A stretch of DNA of 64,000 bases, taken from the NCBI GenBank assembly GCA_963966185.1, contig CAWZYM010000148.1, positions 1,513,501 through 1,577,500 of the forward strand, written 5' to 3'. The position numbers and the translations under genes were made by a program. Of this stretch, positions 62,458 to 64,000 are shown piece by piece. This stretch comes from Rhabditoides inermis. Lineage: Eukaryota > Nematoda > Chromadorea > Rhabditida > Rhabditidae. Each line of letters starts with the position of its first letter. The stretch's first letter is position 1. A model generated the notes under the pieces. That model was not told where the DNA came from, searched no databases, and saw only the letters and a list, made by a program, of their open reading frames with translations.

Positions 62458-64000
62458 CTACAACGTGTGCTTGTTATGCGGCAAAAAATAGATGGCAGCC
62501 GGAATCGAGCTCGCGCCTGGCAAACAATCATCGACCACCCTAGCCACAAGGCCACAGAGACAGGTTGAATGCGATTCTCCGGATGGCGTGAGATATGCGG
62601 ACGCACACGTGTCTGTGCTTTCGGCTGCCGAAACATTCGCGCCGAAAATAAGAGTTTTCGGCGCAATGTTTCGGCGCCATGCCCGGCACTGATCTCGCGT
62701 GAAACGTGTCCAATAAAACAATTTGTGAGGATGGACTTTGTGAAGAATTTTCTCGGGTACAGAGTGGGAGTCGGGTCGCGTGGAAAGCCTGGTGTTCTGG
62801 TTCCAGGCAAAACAACTTGTGAAGATCTACAACGTGTGCTTGTTATTCGGCAAAAAAAAATTGATGGCAGCCGGAATCGAGCGCGCGCCTGGCAAAGAAT
62901 CATCGACCACCCTAGGCACAAGGCCAGAGAGACAGGTTGAATGCGATCTTTCGAATGGCGTGAGATATGCGGACGCACACGTGTCTGTGCTTTCGGCTGC
63001 CGAAACATTTGCGCCGAAAATAAGAGTTTTCTGCGCAATGTTTCGGCGCCATGCCCGGCACTGATCTCGCGTGAAACGTGTCCAATAAAACAACTTGTGA
63101 GGATGAACTTTGTGAAGAATCTTCTCGGGTACAGAGTGGGAGTCGGGTCGCGTGGAAAGCGGGGTGTTCTGATTTCAGGCAAAACAACTTGTGAACATCT
63201 ACAACGTGTGCTTGTTCTGCGTCAAAAAAATTGATGGCAGCCGGAATCGAGCCCGCGCCTGGCAAGCAACCATCGACCACTCTAGCCACAAGGCCACAGA
63301 GACAGGTTGAATGCGATTCTTCGGATGGCGTGAGATATGCGGACGCACACGTGTCTGTGCTTTCGGCTGCCGAAACATTTTCGCCGAAAATAAAAGTTTT
63401 CGGCGCAATGTTTCGGCGCCATGCCCGGCACTGATCTCGCGTGAAACGTGTCCAATAAAACAACTTGTGAGGATCAACTTTGTGAAGAATCTTCTCGGGT
63501 ACAGAGTGGGAGTCGGGTCGCGTGGAAAGCGGGGTGTTCTGGTTTCAGGCAAAACAACTTGTGAACATCTACAACGTGTGCTTGTTATGCGGCAAAAAAA
63601 TAGATGGCAGCCGGAATCGAGCTCGCGCCTGGCAAACAATCATCGACCACCCTAGCCACAAGGCCACAGAGACAGGTTGAATGCGATTCTTCGGATGGCG
63701 TGAGATATGCGGACGCACACGTGTCTGTGCTTTCGGCTGCCGAAACATTCGCGCCGAAAATAAGAGTTTTCGGCGCAATGTTTCGGCGCCATGCCCGGCA
63801 CTGATCTCGCGTGAAACGTGTCCAATAAAACAATTTGTGAGGATGGACTTTGTGAAGAATTTTCTCGGGTACAGAGTGGGAGTCGGGTCGCGTGGAAAGC
63901 CTGGTGTTCTGGTTCCAGGCAAAACAACTTGTGAAGATCTACAACGTGTGCTTGTTATTCGGCAAAAAAAATTGATGGCAGCCGGAATCGAGCGCGCGCC

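Larger units (their letters stand above)
54209..64000. repeat. 370-bp tandem repeat array 2 (26 full units plus a partial; continues past the window)
   Basis: Same unit as array 1, starting at 54,209 and 54,579 and then about every 370 bp; the last start seen is 63,827. The first 2 kb follow the six-unit order of array 1. A three-unit period appears at 56,654-58,870 (offset 1,110-1,111 bp) and the six-unit period returns at 60,237-64,000 (offset 2,221-2,222 bp). One unit lacks 6 bp near 58,510 (GCGATGATGG), and the unit near 59,239-59,345 has the aberrant inverted repeat otherwise seen only at the start of array 1. Confidence 0.97.

Noticed and set aside
45147..64000. Open frames of 60-360 codons in the 370-bp arrays
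   Set aside because: They occur on both strands, shift with one-base changes in the A-run, start and stop at different places in each unit and show no domain. They are shadows of the repeat.
1..64000. Telomeric repeats (TTAGG or TTAGGG arrays) and CENP-B boxes
   Set aside because: None were seen as arrays or recurrent motifs, so a telomeric or centromeric assignment rests only on general satellite character.

Overview
The window is eukaryotic and almost entirely repetitive: about 55 of 64 kb is tandem satellite, with two near-identical copies of one retroelement segment between the arrays. There are no operons, ribosome-binding sites or bacterial genes. The retroelement type, the CCAAT/GC-box/E2F-like promoter motifs and the Pol III-type boxes suggest an animal, most likely an invertebrate; I cannot name the phylum. 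Large satellite, duplicated segments and retroelement together suggest pericentromeric, subtelomeric or other heterochromatic DNA (inference).

Layout. (1) 1-39,459: about 1,315 copies of a 30-bp monomer in two subfamilies that alternate in blocks, with nested higher-order repeats (offsets near 8,361, 4,907, 2,901, 1,850 and 1,080 bp). (2) 39,460-41,577: the only single-copy DNA, with a structured hairpin region, an 85-bp tandem duplication and scattered promoter-like motifs, but no convincing gene. (3) 41,578-45,008: a minus-strand Penelope-like retroelement (PLE) whose GIY-YIG endonuclease lies N-terminal to the reverse transcriptase (a permuted order), broken by two frame disruptions, with a promoter-like block in its 3' flank. 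(4) 45,009-45,146: 4-5 stray 30-bp monomers. (5) 45,147-50,639: about 15 copies of an unrelated 370-bp repeat. (6) 50,640-54,208: second copy of (3)+(4), offset exactly 9,062 bp, with three base differences noticed by eye. (7) 54,209-64,000: about 26.5 more 370-bp units, running off the window.

The 370-bp unit carries on its minus strand a tRNA-like module: A-box-like D-arm, B-box-like T-arm and a downstream T-run, the layout of a Pol III gene or the head of a tRNA-derived SINE. It also has a strong ~22-bp inverted repeat and a CACGTG site. The 30-bp monomer contains a 9-bp-arm, 3-nt-loop inverted repeat, and the two subfamilies differ by paired changes that keep it intact.

The long open frames in the satellites are by-products of repeat structure. 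The only recognisable protein-coding content is the two PLE copies, both defective as read.
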